The notes beneath the pieces are model-generated. The model saw only the letters and a list, made by a program, of their open reading frames with translations, had not been told where the DNA came from and did no database searches. 7,948 nucleotides of DNA from DATJZH01 sp035499215. Lineage in GTDB: Bacteria; Actinomycetota; Actinomycetes; Streptosporangiales; Streptosporangiaceae. This document shows positions 1 to 6,557 of this stretch, piece after piece. Position numbers and translations under genes: made by a program. Location: positions 1-7,948 of the forward strand of contig DATJZH010000023.1 of assembly GCA_035499215.1 (NCBI GenBank). The letters run 5' to 3'. Each line of letters opens with the position of its first letter. Position 1 is the stretch's first letter.

Positions 1-129
1 GAGGCCGTGCTGGGCGCTCTGGTCAAGTCCGCCCGCACAGGCGCGCTCGGCGACGGCAAGCTCTGGGTCACTCCCGTGGACACCGTGGTGCGGGTGCGCA
101 CCGGCGAACGGGACAACGACGCAGTCTGA
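1..129 (+). CDS. P-II family nitrogen regulatory protein, C-terminal fragment
   Basis: This is the last 42 codons and stop of a P-II signal protein; the 5' part lies outside the window. P-II trimers sense 2-oxoglutarate, ATP/ADP and nitrogen status and bind targets such as the AmtB ammonium channel. The visible part contains the P-II C-terminal signature (ARTGALGDGKLWV) followed by the conserved beta strand and RVRTGER tail, which form part of the inter-subunit nucleotide site. The T-loop that would carry the modification site is not in view, so GlnB and GlnK types cannot be separated. The stop is TGA at 127-129. No terminator-like hairpin is obvious just after it. Family assignment is firm; the subtype is not. 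Confidence 0.9.
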   Translation, partial: EAVLGALVKSARTGALGDGKLWVTPVDTVVRVRTGERDNDAV

Positions 130-158
130 GGGCTCAAGCCGCGCCGCCTCCCGGGCCG

Positions 159-200
159 GCGTGCACGTCCGCGCTACCTCCAGGCCTGCGTGCACGTCCG
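159..200. repeat. 13-bp direct repeat pair
   Basis: The sequence gcgtgcacgtccg occurs twice, at 159-171 and 188-200, with a 29-base period. The second copy ends exactly where recognisable transporter-derived sequence begins. It may mark the scar of the deletion that left the transporter remnant, or be chance in GC-rich DNA. Confidence 0.5.
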
Positions 201-390
201 GCTTGCGGTTTCCTGATCAACGTGCCGATCGCCGTCACGGGGGTGGCATGCGCCATCTCGCTGGTGCCCGATTCGAGAAACCCGGCCGCGCTGCGACCTG
301 ACGTGATCAGTCCTGTCTATCGCGGGCCTCGGGCTGCTGCCCGGGTCGATCATCGAGGCGGGCCGCGGGTGACTGGCGGCCCTCGCCTTC
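201..390 (+). pseudogene. Decayed DHA2-type MFS drug exporter fragment
   Basis: Around 207-300 the + strand reads GFLINVPIAV, then a hydrophobic stretch, then LVPDSRNPAALRPD. This is the usual end of one membrane helix and the following loop in 14-helix DHA2 (EmrB/QacA-like) exporters, where FLINVPIG...L(L/V)PESRDPxAxRPD is typical. The family's next segment appears at once but one frame over: from 313 the reading is LSIAGLGLLPGSIIEAGRG, ending at an in-frame TGA (370-372). The stretch thus carries a frameshift of +1 and a stop, and lacks both the N-terminal helices and everything beyond the next helix. It is a short relic, not a gene. The 3' limit is uncertain; from about 390 to the deaminase start I see nothing recognisable apart from its ribosome site. 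Confidence 0.65.
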
Positions 391-512
391 ATGTGCGGCA
401 CGGCTTACCATCTGGACACTGGCCTGCCCGGATGCGTCGGGGGAGACCGCAAAGGCTCATCGCGGGCCATGCCCGGCAGGGTAACAGCGGACACTGAGGA
501 AGAGGGCTCACT

Positions 513-989
513 ATGACTCAGCCGGACTCCGCAGACCGCAAGTGGATGGAGCTGGCCATCGAGCTTGCCTGCCATTGCCCGGCTAAGGAGAGCGCCTACT
601 CCGTCGGCGCGGTCATTGTGGATCAGCACGGGCAGGAGATCGCGCGCGGATACTCTCGTGAGACCGATATGAGCGTGCATGCGGAAGAAGCGGCACTTGG
701 CAAGCTGCCACCGGATGACCCGCGCCTGACCAAAGCGACAATTTACAGCACACTGGAGCCCTGCTCGCAGCGCAGATCGCGTCCGCGTACCTGCACGCAG
801 CTGATTCTCGCCGCCCGGATACCCCGAGTCGTCATGGCCTGGCGCGAGCCCGCTCTGCTCGTGGCCGACTGCCAGGGCTACGAACTGCTGACGGCGGCCG
901 GCCTGACCGTGATCGAGCTTCCTGAATACGCGGCGCAAGCCAGGGCGGTAAACTCGCACCTCAGCATCGACGAGGCCGGGCGGGGCTAG
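513..989 (+). CDS. RibD-like cytidine/deoxycytidylate-type zinc deaminase
   Basis: A 158-residue single-domain hydrolytic deaminase. It has the zinc-site motif H56-A57-E58 (VHAEEAAL), where the histidine binds zinc and the glutamate is the proton shuttle, and the second half-site P83-C84 with C94. The preceding YSVGAVIVD strand (29-37) is also typical. Nine residues lie between the two cysteines, much longer than the PCxxC of cytidine and dCMP deaminases and close to the PC-x8-C of the riboflavin enzyme RibD; the LEPCS start and late NSHL motif also recall RibD. There is no reductase domain, so it is not a complete bifunctional RibD. Substrate is therefore open: a pyrimidine ring or nucleotide is likely. 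The ATG start is supported by a purine-rich gaggaagagg eight bases or so upstream (496-505). The gene stands alone, convergent with the por operon. The last codons (DEAGRG) already belong to the downstream repeat array. Confidence 0.85.
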   Translation: MTQPDSADRKWMELAIELACHCPAKESAYSVGAVIVDQHGQEIARGYSRETDMSVHAEEAALGKLPPDDPRLTKATIYSTLEPCSQRRSRPRTCTQLILAARIPRVVMAWREPALLVADCQGYELLTAAGLTVIELPEYAAQARAVNSHLSIDEAGRG

Positions 990-1076
990 GGCCGAGGCCG
1001 GGCGGACCAGGGCCCACGCCCGGCGGACCAGGGCCACGCCCGGCGGACCAGGGCCAGGCTGGCGGGACCGGGCCAC
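972..1076. repeat. GC-rich tandem repeat array after the deaminase gene
   Basis: The core gaggccgggcgg is at 972-983, inside the last codons of the deaminase, and again at 994-1005. Two perfect 20-bp units (cgcccggcggaccagggcca) follow at 1017-1036 and 1037-1056, and a degenerate unit at 1057-1076. The unit length drifts from 22 to 20 bases. It looks like a slippage-grown array between convergent genes; I see no coding function. Confidence 0.8.
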
Positions 1077-1105
1077 TCGCCGGGCCGATCAGCGAACCGG
1101 GCGGG

Positions 1106-1136
1106 GGCGGCGCGCCGCGACCGCGGCGCGGCCGCC
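1106..1136. terminator. Hairpin between convergent genes, likely bidirectional terminator
   Basis: 1111-1118 (cgcgccgc) pairs perfectly with 1123-1130 (gcggcgcg) across a four-base loop, and 1106-1110 (ggcgg) extends the stem with 1132-1136 (ccgcc) after one bulged base. The stem is therefore 13 pairs, all G-C. It lies between the stop of the deaminase (+) and the stop of the por operon's last gene (-). No T-run follows on either strand, which is common for actinobacterial terminators. Confidence 0.6.
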
Positions 1137-1150
1137 CAGCCGGGCCTTAC

Positions 1151-2824
1151 TCAGCTCGGCTCCGGTTCCATGGTGATCGCGCCGCACGGGCACTCATTGA
1201 CGCAGACGCCGCAGCCCTTGCAGTAGTCGTAGTCGAACTCGTAGCGCTGGCCGGGCTCGAGCTTGATCACTGCGTTGTCGGGGCAGACGCCGTAGCAGTT
1301 GTCGCACTCGAAGCAGTTGCCGCAGGACATGCAGCGGCGCGCCTCGAACTTCGCGGTGGACTCGTCCAGGCCGCCGACCACCTCGTCGAACGTGGAGGTC
1401 CTGCGGGCCAGTTCGAGGACCGGCCGGACCGTGGCCGGCGCGTCGGCGTAATACCAGGTGTTGTTGAAGCCGGCCTCGGCAATCTCGTGTCGTGGCGGCC
1501 GGACGTACTCGACGCCGCGCAGCCAGCTGTCGATGTACCTGGCCGCCTTCTTGCCGTGCCCGATGGACACCGTGACCGTCCGGTCGGCTGGCACCATGTC
1601 GCCGCCGGCGAAGATGCCGGGGTGACCGGTCATCATGTCCGGCCCCACCTCGACGACCTTGTCGGACACCGTGATTCCGTCAACGCCGTCCAGCAGGGAC
1701 AGGTCGGAGTTCTGGCCGAGCGCCAGCACGACGCTGTCGGCCGGCAGCTCATCGAATTCCCCGGTGGGCTGGGGGAAGCCGGACTCGTCCAGCTCCATCT
1801 TCTCGATCATGATCGTGCCCTGATCGGCGCGGGCGATCGTGGACAGCCAGCGGATCTGCACGCCCTCGGCCAGTGCCTCCTCCACCTCGATCTCGTGGGC
1901 GGGCATCCGCTCCCTGGTCCGGCGGTAGACCACGATCGGGTCCGAGGCGCCGAGCCGCCGCGCGGTGCGCGCCGTATCCATCGCGGTGTTGCCGCCGCCG
2001 TAGACCACGACCCGCTTTCCGAGCATCGGCGGCTGCCCGGTCTGCGTGTCGTGCAGCACGGAAATGGCATCAAGGATGCGGGCCGAATCGCCGGCCGGAA
2101 TATACGTGCGGGCGCCGATCTGCGCGCCGACGGCCAGGAACACCGCGTCGAAACCGCCGCCGGGGCCGCCGGCCAGCGCGGCGGGCACATCCGTCACCTT
2201 CGTGCCGAGCTCGAGCGTCACGCCCATGTTCACGATCCGGGTGATTTCCGCATCGAGCACGTCGCGCGGCAGCCGGTAGGCGGGTATGCCGTAGCGCATC
2301 ATGCCGCCAGGCTCCCGCTCGGCATCCCTGATCGTCACCGAGTGGCCGAGCCGGGCCAGGTGGTAGGCGGCCGACAGCCCGGACGGCCCGGCGCCGACCA
2401 CAAGCACCCGCTTCCCGGACGGCGCTGCGGTCACCGGCACGGTCCAGCCGCGGCGGATAGCCTCGTCGCCGAGGAACCGCTCGACCGAGTTGATGCCGAC
2501 CGCCTCGTCGACCTGGACCCGGTTGCACGCGGTCTCGCACGGGTGGTAGCAGACCCGGCCCATGATCGCGGGCATCGGGTTATCCTGCATGATCTGCTGC
2601 CAGGCCTCCTCGTAGCTGCCGTCCTCAGCGTGGTACAGCCACTGCTGGATGTTCTCCCCGGCCGGGCAGCCGTCGCTGCACGGCGGCAGCCGGTCCACGT
2701 AGACGGGACGCTCGGTGCGCCAGGAGCCGGTCTTGTTGGCCAGGCTCGACCCGACGTCGAGCGTGATCGCGTAAGGCCGGTCCTGGGGAGTACTAGGGGT
2801 CGCCCCCCCGTGATGTGCTGCCAT
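1151..2824 (-). CDS. GltD/NfnB-like FAD-NAD(P) oxidoreductase with C-terminal 2[4Fe-4S] ferredoxin domain (por operon subunit)
   Basis: A 557-residue flavoprotein probably acting as the electron-output subunit of the pyruvate oxidoreductase encoded just upstream. The N-terminal region has the cysteine set of GltD-like proteins (C49, C53, C92, C96, C100), which binds Fe-S clusters in that family. An FAD Rossmann motif follows (GAGPSG, 144-149), then an NAD(P) Rossmann motif (GGGNTA, 276-281), and the second FAD contact GIFAGGDM (403-410). The tail carries two bacterial-ferredoxin motifs: C504/C507/C510/C514-P and C535/C538/C541/C545-P, plus extra cysteines at 498, 501 and 547. Glutamate synthase small subunit itself has no such tail, and no large GltB subunit is present. 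The start ATG overlaps the stop TAA of porB by one base, so translation is probably coupled; reading further upstream in frame would run back into porB. Separate porD is absent and the tail takes its place. Choice of NADH or NADPH cannot be read from sequence with certainty. Confidence 0.9.
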   Translation of the reverse strand: MAAHHGGATPSTPQDRPYAITLDVGSSLANKTGSWRTERPVYVDRLPPCSDGCPAGENIQQWLYHAEDGSYEEAWQQIMQDNPMPAIMGRVCYHPCETACNRVQVDEAVGINSVERFLGDEAIRRGWTVPVTAAPSGKRVLVVGAGPSGLSAAYHLARLGHSVTIRDAEREPGGMMRYGIPAYRLPRDVLDAEITRIVNMGVTLELGTKVTDVPAALAGGPGGGFDAVFLAVGAQIGARTYIPAGDSARILDAISVLHDTQTGQPPMLGKRVVVYGGGNTAMDTARTARRLGASDPIVVYRRTRERMPAHEIEVEEALAEGVQIRWLSTIARADQGTIMIEKMELDESGFPQPTGEFDELPADSVVLALGQNSDLSLLDGVDGITVSDKVVEVGPDMMTGHPGIFAGGDMVPADRTVTVSIGHGKKAARYIDSWLRGVEYVRPPRHEIAEAGFNNTWYYADAPATVRPVLELARRTSTFDEVVGGLDESTAKFEARRCMSCGNCFECDNCYGVCPDNAVIKLEPGQRYEFDYDYCKGCGVCVNECPCGAITMEPEPS

Positions 2825-3876
2825 TACCGCACCGCCTGTGCTTGGGGGACTGAGCCCGCCGGGGAACCGTTCTGTGTCATGGTCTTGTCGTCGATCAGGC
2901 CGAACCTGGTGATATTCCGGTCGGCGATTGCCTGGATCCTGGCGATTGTCTCGGTCTGCTCCACCGGGCGGAAAAGGTGCGCGTAGCGCTTCTGGATGCG
3001 CAGGTACTCTGTCACGCCGACGAGGCGCCGGATCGCAGTGGAACTCGTGAGCTCGCCGCTCTCGGCCTCGAACACCGGGAACAGCCCGCTTTGCGCCGCG
3101 AGCCTGGCCACCTTGATCGTGTCCCCGGATGCGCTGCCCCAGCCGAGCGGGCACGGCACCAGGACGTGCAGGTAGCGGGCGCCGCGGAAGTCCATCGCCC
3201 GGCGCGCCTTGTACTCCAGGTCACGCAGGTCAGCCACCGTGGCGGTGGCCACGTAAGGAATCTCGTGCGCCATCGCGATCAGCGGCACGTTCTTGCCCTG
3301 GCTGAACACGTTGCCCGGCTCCGGGCCGACGGCCTGGGTCGTTGCGGTCCTGGCGGCCGGCGGAGTCGCGCCGGAGCGCTGCACGCCGGTGTTCATGTAC
3401 GCCTCGTTGTCGTAGCAGATGTACAGCACGTCGTCGTCGCGCTCGAACATCCCCGACAGGCAGCCGAAGCCGATGTCCACGGTGCCGCCGTCGCCGCCCT
3501 GGCCGACCACCCGGATGTCAGGCCGGCCCTTGGCGCGCAGCGCGGCGGCGACGCCGGCGGCGACCGCCGGGGCGTTGCCGAACAGCGAGTGCAGCCACGG
3601 CATCTGCCAGGACGTCTCGGGAAACGGAGTGGAGAAGACCTCCAGGCATCCGGTCGCGTTCACGGCGATCATCTTGCCGCCGGTGGCCCGCATGACGGTG
3701 TCCAGTGCGTAACGGGCGCCGAGGGCTTCCCCGCAGCCCTGGCAGGCACGGTGACCGCAGGTCAGCGAATTGCTGCGGTGGGCGTCTGACTGGACCGAGC
3801 GCTGGCCCTCCTCGAGCAGCCGGTTCCCGACGACATAACTGCCCGTCTGGTAGAACTTAATTTGCTGGTACGGCAT
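2824..3876 (-). CDS. porB: Pyruvate:ferredoxin oxidoreductase, beta (TPP-binding) subunit
   Basis: A 350-residue catalytic subunit that binds thiamine diphosphate and the [4Fe-4S] cluster next to it; with the alpha subunit it decarboxylates a 2-oxoacid and makes acyl-CoA. The TPP/Mg motif is GDGG at 128-131 with the paired asparagine region DNEAYMNTG (156-164). All four expected cluster cysteines are present: C45 and C48 (ACQGC), C77 (ATGCLEV) and C242 (PCPLGWG). HRACQGC and NTGVQRSG are typical of pyruvate-type beta subunits. The ATG at 3876 is preceded by gaggag six bases upstream; an in-frame start at 3921 would add residues with no family likeness. The stop TAA shares one base with the next gene's ATG. 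The last 25 or so residues are low in conservation and rich in Q, P and S. Confidence 0.95.
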   Translation of the reverse strand: MPYQQIKFYQTGSYVVGNRLLEEGQRSVQSDAHRSNSLTCGHRACQGCGEALGARYALDTVMRATGGKMIAVNATGCLEVFSTPFPETSWQMPWLHSLFGNAPAVAAGVAAALRAKGRPDIRVVGQGGDGGTVDIGFGCLSGMFERDDDVLYICYDNEAYMNTGVQRSGATPPAARTATTQAVGPEPGNVFSQGKNVPLIAMAHEIPYVATATVADLRDLEYKARRAMDFRGARYLHVLVPCPLGWGSASGDTIKVARLAAQSGLFPVFEAESGELTSSTAIRRLVGVTEYLRIQKRYAHLFRPVEQTETIARIQAIADRNITRFGLIDDKTMTQNGSPAGSVPQAQAVR

Positions 3877-3906
3877 TATGTGCTCCTCGCTGCACTGCGC
3901 TGCTAA

Positions 3907-3936
3907 ACTGCACGGCGCCACCGGACTGCACGGCGC
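3907..3936. repeat. Short direct repeat between porA and porB
   Basis: actgcacggcgc occurs at 3907-3918 and 3925-3936, an 18-base period, inside the 69-base gap between porA and porB. This is the only real gap in the four-gene operon. It may be remnant slippage DNA, or a spacer that tunes translation of porB. I see no stable terminator in it. Confidence 0.5.
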
Positions 3937-3945
3937 TCGTTGCCC

Positions 3946-5199
3946 TCAGCCGATACCGGCTGCGACGACGCCGATGTCGCGCAGCATGTTCTCGGCGGCG
4001 GGGCCCGTCCTGCGGGCTGCGCGCGTGCGCGCGAGCTCCCGTTCGGCCAGCGACCGGTTCAGGTCCAGGAAGGTCAGCGGCTCCAGCGCGTCCGCGTGGG
4101 CGTCGATGAGCATTGTGCGCAACGAGGCCGCGGTGACGGCGCGGCCGCCCAGGCCGGCGATGACTGGGTAGGTGGGCAGCGCCCTTTCCGTCAGTGCCGC
4201 CCGGATGTCGCTGGTCACGATGCCGCTTGAGCCTGGCGCCAGCGCCCGCTCGATCGCCACCACCCGGGTCGCGCCTGCCAGCGCCGCGCGCACGGCCTGG
4301 AACGGGAAGGGCCGGAACGAGATGACCCCGAGCACGCCGATCCGCAGTCCTTCCCCGCGCAGCTCGTCCACGACGTCCTTGATCGTGCCCTGCACCGAGC
4401 CGAGCGCGACCACGACGGTCTCCGCGTCCTCGAGCCGGTAGGGGCGCAGCAGGCCGCCGGAATCGCGGCCGAAGATGCCGCGGAAGTCCTGCGCGACCGA
4501 CGGGATGAGCTCGAGCGCCTGCAGCTGCCTGGCCTGCGCGATGTAGCGGACCTCGGTGAACGCCTCAGGCCCGACCATCGCCCCGATCGAGACCGGATCG
4601 GCGGGGTCCAGCACCTGGCGGGGCAGATACGGCGGCAAGAACTGATCCACCTGCTGCTGGTCGGGGATGTCAGCCCGCTCGCAGGCGTGCGTGAGAATGA
4701 AGCCGTCCATGCACACCATCACCGGGACCGACAGCTCCTCGGCGATCCGGAACGCCTGGATATGCAGGTCCAGGGCCTCCTGGCTGGTCTCGGCGTGCAG
4801 CTGGATCCAGCCGGCGTCGCGCTGCGACATCGAGTCGCTGTGGTCGTTCCAGATGTTGATCGGCGCGCCGATCGCCCGGTTGGCCACGGTCATCACGATC
4901 GGCAGCCCGAGGCCCGCCGCGTTCCAGACGGCCTCGGACATGTACAGCAGTCCCTGGCTGGCGGTCGCGGTGTAGACGCGTGCCCCGGCCGCGGACGCGC
5001 CGATGGCCACCGACATCGCGGCGAACTCGGACTCCACGTTCAGGAACTCGCACGGCTTCAGCGAGCCCGTTTTCACCGCCGCGGACAGTGCCTCCACGAT
5101 GTGGGTCTGCGGGGTGATCGGGTAGGCGCAGATCACCTCGGGCCGGCACAGCCCGATGGCCTGCGCGACCGCCTGCGACCCCTCAATCTGCTTAAGCAT
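3946..5199 (-). CDS. porA: Pyruvate:ferredoxin oxidoreductase, alpha subunit
   Basis: A 417-residue subunit that builds the 2-oxoacid and part of the TPP pocket with PorB. It opens with the domain I motif AYPITPQT (25-32), whose threonine contacts the substrate carboxylate in the family. NVESEFAAMSVAIGASAAGARVYTATAS-like sequence at 54-81 is the hallmark cofactor-pocket region. NDHSDSMSQRDAGWIQ (118-133) is characteristic of pyruvate enzymes rather than 2-oxoglutarate (KorA) enzymes. The C-terminal domain includes VIAGLGGR (346-353), another pyruvate-family mark. The ATG at 5199 has ggaagg nine bases upstream and overlaps the end of porC by eight bases; a longer in-frame start at 5463 would lie wholly inside porC and is rejected. 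The length is normal for a separate alpha subunit. Substrate is most likely pyruvate, with other small 2-oxoacids not excluded. Confidence 0.95.
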   Translation of the reverse strand: MLKQIEGSQAVAQAIGLCRPEVICAYPITPQTHIVEALSAAVKTGSLKPCEFLNVESEFAAMSVAIGASAAGARVYTATASQGLLYMSEAVWNAAGLGLPIVMTVANRAIGAPINIWNDHSDSMSQRDAGWIQLHAETSQEALDLHIQAFRIAEELSVPVMVCMDGFILTHACERADIPDQQQVDQFLPPYLPRQVLDPADPVSIGAMVGPEAFTEVRYIAQARQLQALELIPSVAQDFRGIFGRDSGGLLRPYRLEDAETVVVALGSVQGTIKDVVDELRGEGLRIGVLGVISFRPFPFQAVRAALAGATRVVAIERALAPGSSGIVTSDIRAALTERALPTYPVIAGLGGRAVTAASLRTMLIDAHADALEPLTFLDLNRSLAERELARTRAARRTGPAAENMLRDIGVVAAGIG

Positions 5200-5773
5200 C
5201 AGCCAGTGCCTTCCGTTCTGCCTGGACAAACTCGAATGCCTCGCGAGCAGCCGCGGTGTTGCCCGCGGCGATCTTGCCGCTGAATCGGTCGCCGATAGCG
5301 GTGATGACGCTGTCCAGGCTGACCTGGCCGGTGAGCGCCGCGAACCCGGCGAGCAGCGGCACGCCGGGCAGCGGACGGCCAAGGTGGACCTGCGCCATCT
5401 GGGTGGCCGGAACCACCAGCAGGCGGTCGCGGTGCATCCTGGCGACATACTCGTCCAGGCCAAGATCCTCGAAGCCGCGCGGGGTGTTGATCAGCATGAA
5501 GCTTTCCGGCTGCAGCCCGGCGAAGACATCCACCTGGTGCAGCAGGGTCGAATCCTGGATGAGCAGGGCGTCCGGGCTCACCACCGGCTCGCGGGTCCGG
5601 ATGGGCTGGTCGCTGATCCGGCAGAACGCCATCACCGGCGCGCCCATCCGCTCGGACCCGAAACTCGGGAACGCCTGCGCGTGCTTGCCCTCGCTGAAGG
5701 CAGCGACCGACAGCAGCTCCGCTGATGTCACCACCCCCTGGCCGCCTCGGCCATGCAGCCGTACCTGGAACAT
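5192..5773 (-). CDS. porC: Pyruvate:ferredoxin oxidoreductase, gamma subunit
   Basis: A 193-residue subunit of the POR/KOR gamma family, first gene of the operon. The N-terminus carries the diagnostic HGRGGQG (7-13), and FPSFGSERMGAPV (36-48) is the second conserved block. In multi-subunit 2-oxoacid oxidoreductases this chain binds near coenzyme A and holds the alpha-beta core together; it has no Fe-S motif of its own here, as expected. The ATG at 5773 is chosen because gaggagg lies eight bases upstream and the family begins just before the HGRGGQG strand; a GTG eight codons earlier lies beyond that ribosome site. The stop overlaps the start of porA by eight bases. A DosR-like dyad lies 72 bases upstream (5846-5860). 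Confidence 0.95.
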   Translation of the reverse strand: MFQVRLHGRGGQGVVTSAELLSVAAFSEGKHAQAFPSFGSERMGAPVMAFCRISDQPIRTREPVVSPDALLIQDSTLLHQVDVFAGLQPESFMLINTPRGFEDLGLDEYVARMHRDRLLVVPATQMAQVHLGRPLPGVPLLAGFAALTGQVSLDSVITAIGDRFSGKIAAGNTAAAREAFEFVQAERKALADA

Positions 5774-5845
5774 CAGCAGTGCCTCCTCAGGCCGCACCTG
5801 TCGGTCCGCTGTCCTGATTTCACCCTGACGGACATGATGCCGGAC

Positions 5846-5860
5846 AGGGCCGAAGGGCCC
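5846..5860 (-). promoter_or_regulatory. DosR-like dyad upstream of the por operon
   Basis: On the minus strand the site reads GGGCCCTTCGGCCCT, with perfect half-sites GGGCC and GGCCC four bases apart. Compared with the DosR-type box GGGACTTNNGNCCCT as I recall it, 10 of 12 fixed positions agree. It differs at only two positions from the box before the second universal stress gene (6684-6698). It ends 72 bases before the porC start, in a 125-base gap, so it is well placed for an activator. A short stem in the leader or a weak terminator of the upstream gene is the alternative. Confidence 0.45.
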
Positions 5861-5898
5861 ATGTCGCTATGTCCATCGCCTCTACGGTCCGGAGGATC

Positions 5899-6375
5899 TC
5901 ATCCGGCGAGGGCCTTGGCCGCGACGCTCTCGGGTGCCAGCTCGGCCGCGGTCTGCTGCCAGGGCACGATCAGCACCGGCCGCCTGGCCAGGTGGAGCAG
6001 GCGGAGCGAGACGCTGCCGAACGGGATATGCGGCACGTCGGTCATGCCGCTCGAGCCCAGGATCACCACACGTGCGTCGTGCTCGTCGGCAGCAGCCAGG
6101 ATCGCCCTGGCGATATGGCCGACGGAAACCTCGCGGATCTCCGCGGCCGCGTTGACGCCCGCGCTCCTGAGGTCAGCGACCACCTCCGCTGCGAGGCGCT
6201 CGCCATCGCCCTCGGGACAGTCGACCTGCAGCCGGCCGAAGCGGCCGACCGCGAATTCATGGACGTGCAGGACAACGACGTGATCGCCGGTATCATGACT
6301 CAGGTCGCGCGTGAGGTCGGTAGCTGCCGTTACGTGGCGCGCGGCGTCCACAGCCAGCAGGATGGTCTTGTTCAT
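5899..6375 (-). CDS. Universal stress protein (UspA family), ATP-binding type
   Basis: A 158-residue single-domain USP. The N-terminal strand MNKTILLAVD carries the family aspartate (D10). The ATP-binding signature G-x2-G-x9-G-S is complete: G107-S-S-G110, nine residues, then G120-S121, followed by the usual RRPVLIVP strand (131-138). Such proteins bind ATP and modulate growth and survival under low oxygen, starvation or redox stress; the exact partner is unknown. The ATG at 6375 has a very good aaggag seven or so bases upstream. An in-frame extension to 6645 would add about 90 residues of proline/alanine-rich sequence without family likeness and is rejected. It sits 125 bases upstream of porC on the same strand, so read-through into the por operon is possible. 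Confidence 0.93.
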   Translation of the reverse strand: MNKTILLAVDAARHVTAATDLTRDLSHDTGDHVVVLHVHEFAVGRFGRLQVDCPEGDGERLAAEVVADLRSAGVNAAAEIREVSVGHIARAILAAADEHDARVVILGSSGMTDVPHIPFGSVSLRLLHLARRPVLIVPWQQTAAELAPESVAAKALAG

Positions 6376-6384
6376 CGCTTCTCC

Positions 6385-6418
6385 TTGTTGCGTGCTGGGA
6401 CTTGTTGCCTGCTGGGAC
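6385..6418. repeat. Two 17-bp tandem units in the leader of the minus-strand universal stress gene
   Basis: ttgttgcgtgctgggac (6385-6401) is followed directly by ttgttgcctgctgggac (6402-6418), 16 of 17 identical. On the minus strand the array ends inside the ribosome site of the universal stress gene (start 6375). Each unit holds GGGAC, the half-site of a DosR-type box; read from 6397 the sequence gggacttgttgcctg matches the left half well and the right half poorly. This may be a duplicated regulatory half-site or a translation-control spacer. Confidence 0.6.
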
Positions 6419-6494
6419 TCATCGCCGGCGCTGGGCACGAATACAGCGGTAAAAATCTCCATCTCCACTGTGCTGGCACACGCTTCGGCGCTAT

Positions 6495-6509
6495 AGGACC
6501 AAAAGTCCT
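6495..6509 (-). promoter_or_regulatory. DosR-like dyad upstream of the minus-strand universal stress gene
   Basis: On the minus strand it reads AGGACTTTTGGTCCT: perfect 5-base arms AGGAC and GTCCT on either side of five bases. Against the recalled DosR-type box GGGACTTNNGNCCCT, 10 of 12 fixed positions agree, including GGACTT. It lies 119 bases upstream of the start at 6375 and 281 bases before the divergent gene at 6791, so it more likely serves the former. AT content here is high for this region, as expected for a promoter. Confidence 0.45.
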
Positions 6510-6557
6510 GACTAGGCGGGCGGTTGGTCCGCCGACGGGGCAGGGCGGGGCAGGGCC

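Noticed and set aside
1487..2986. A 499-codon open frame on the + strand opposite the GltD-like gene and porB
   Set aside because: It lies opposite genes with clear cofactor motifs, its translation is rich in R, H, G, P and V with no recognisable domain, and stop-poor antisense frames are normal at this GC content.
2825..3154. A longer start for the GltD-like gene at 3154
   Set aside because: The added 110 residues lie inside porB in another frame and look like shadow sequence; the ATG at 2824 overlaps the porB stop and starts just before the conserved N-terminus.
5200..5463. A longer start for porA at 5463
   Set aside because: The extra residues overlap porC in another frame and have no family likeness; the ATG at 5199 has a ribosome site and gives the usual alpha-subunit beginning.
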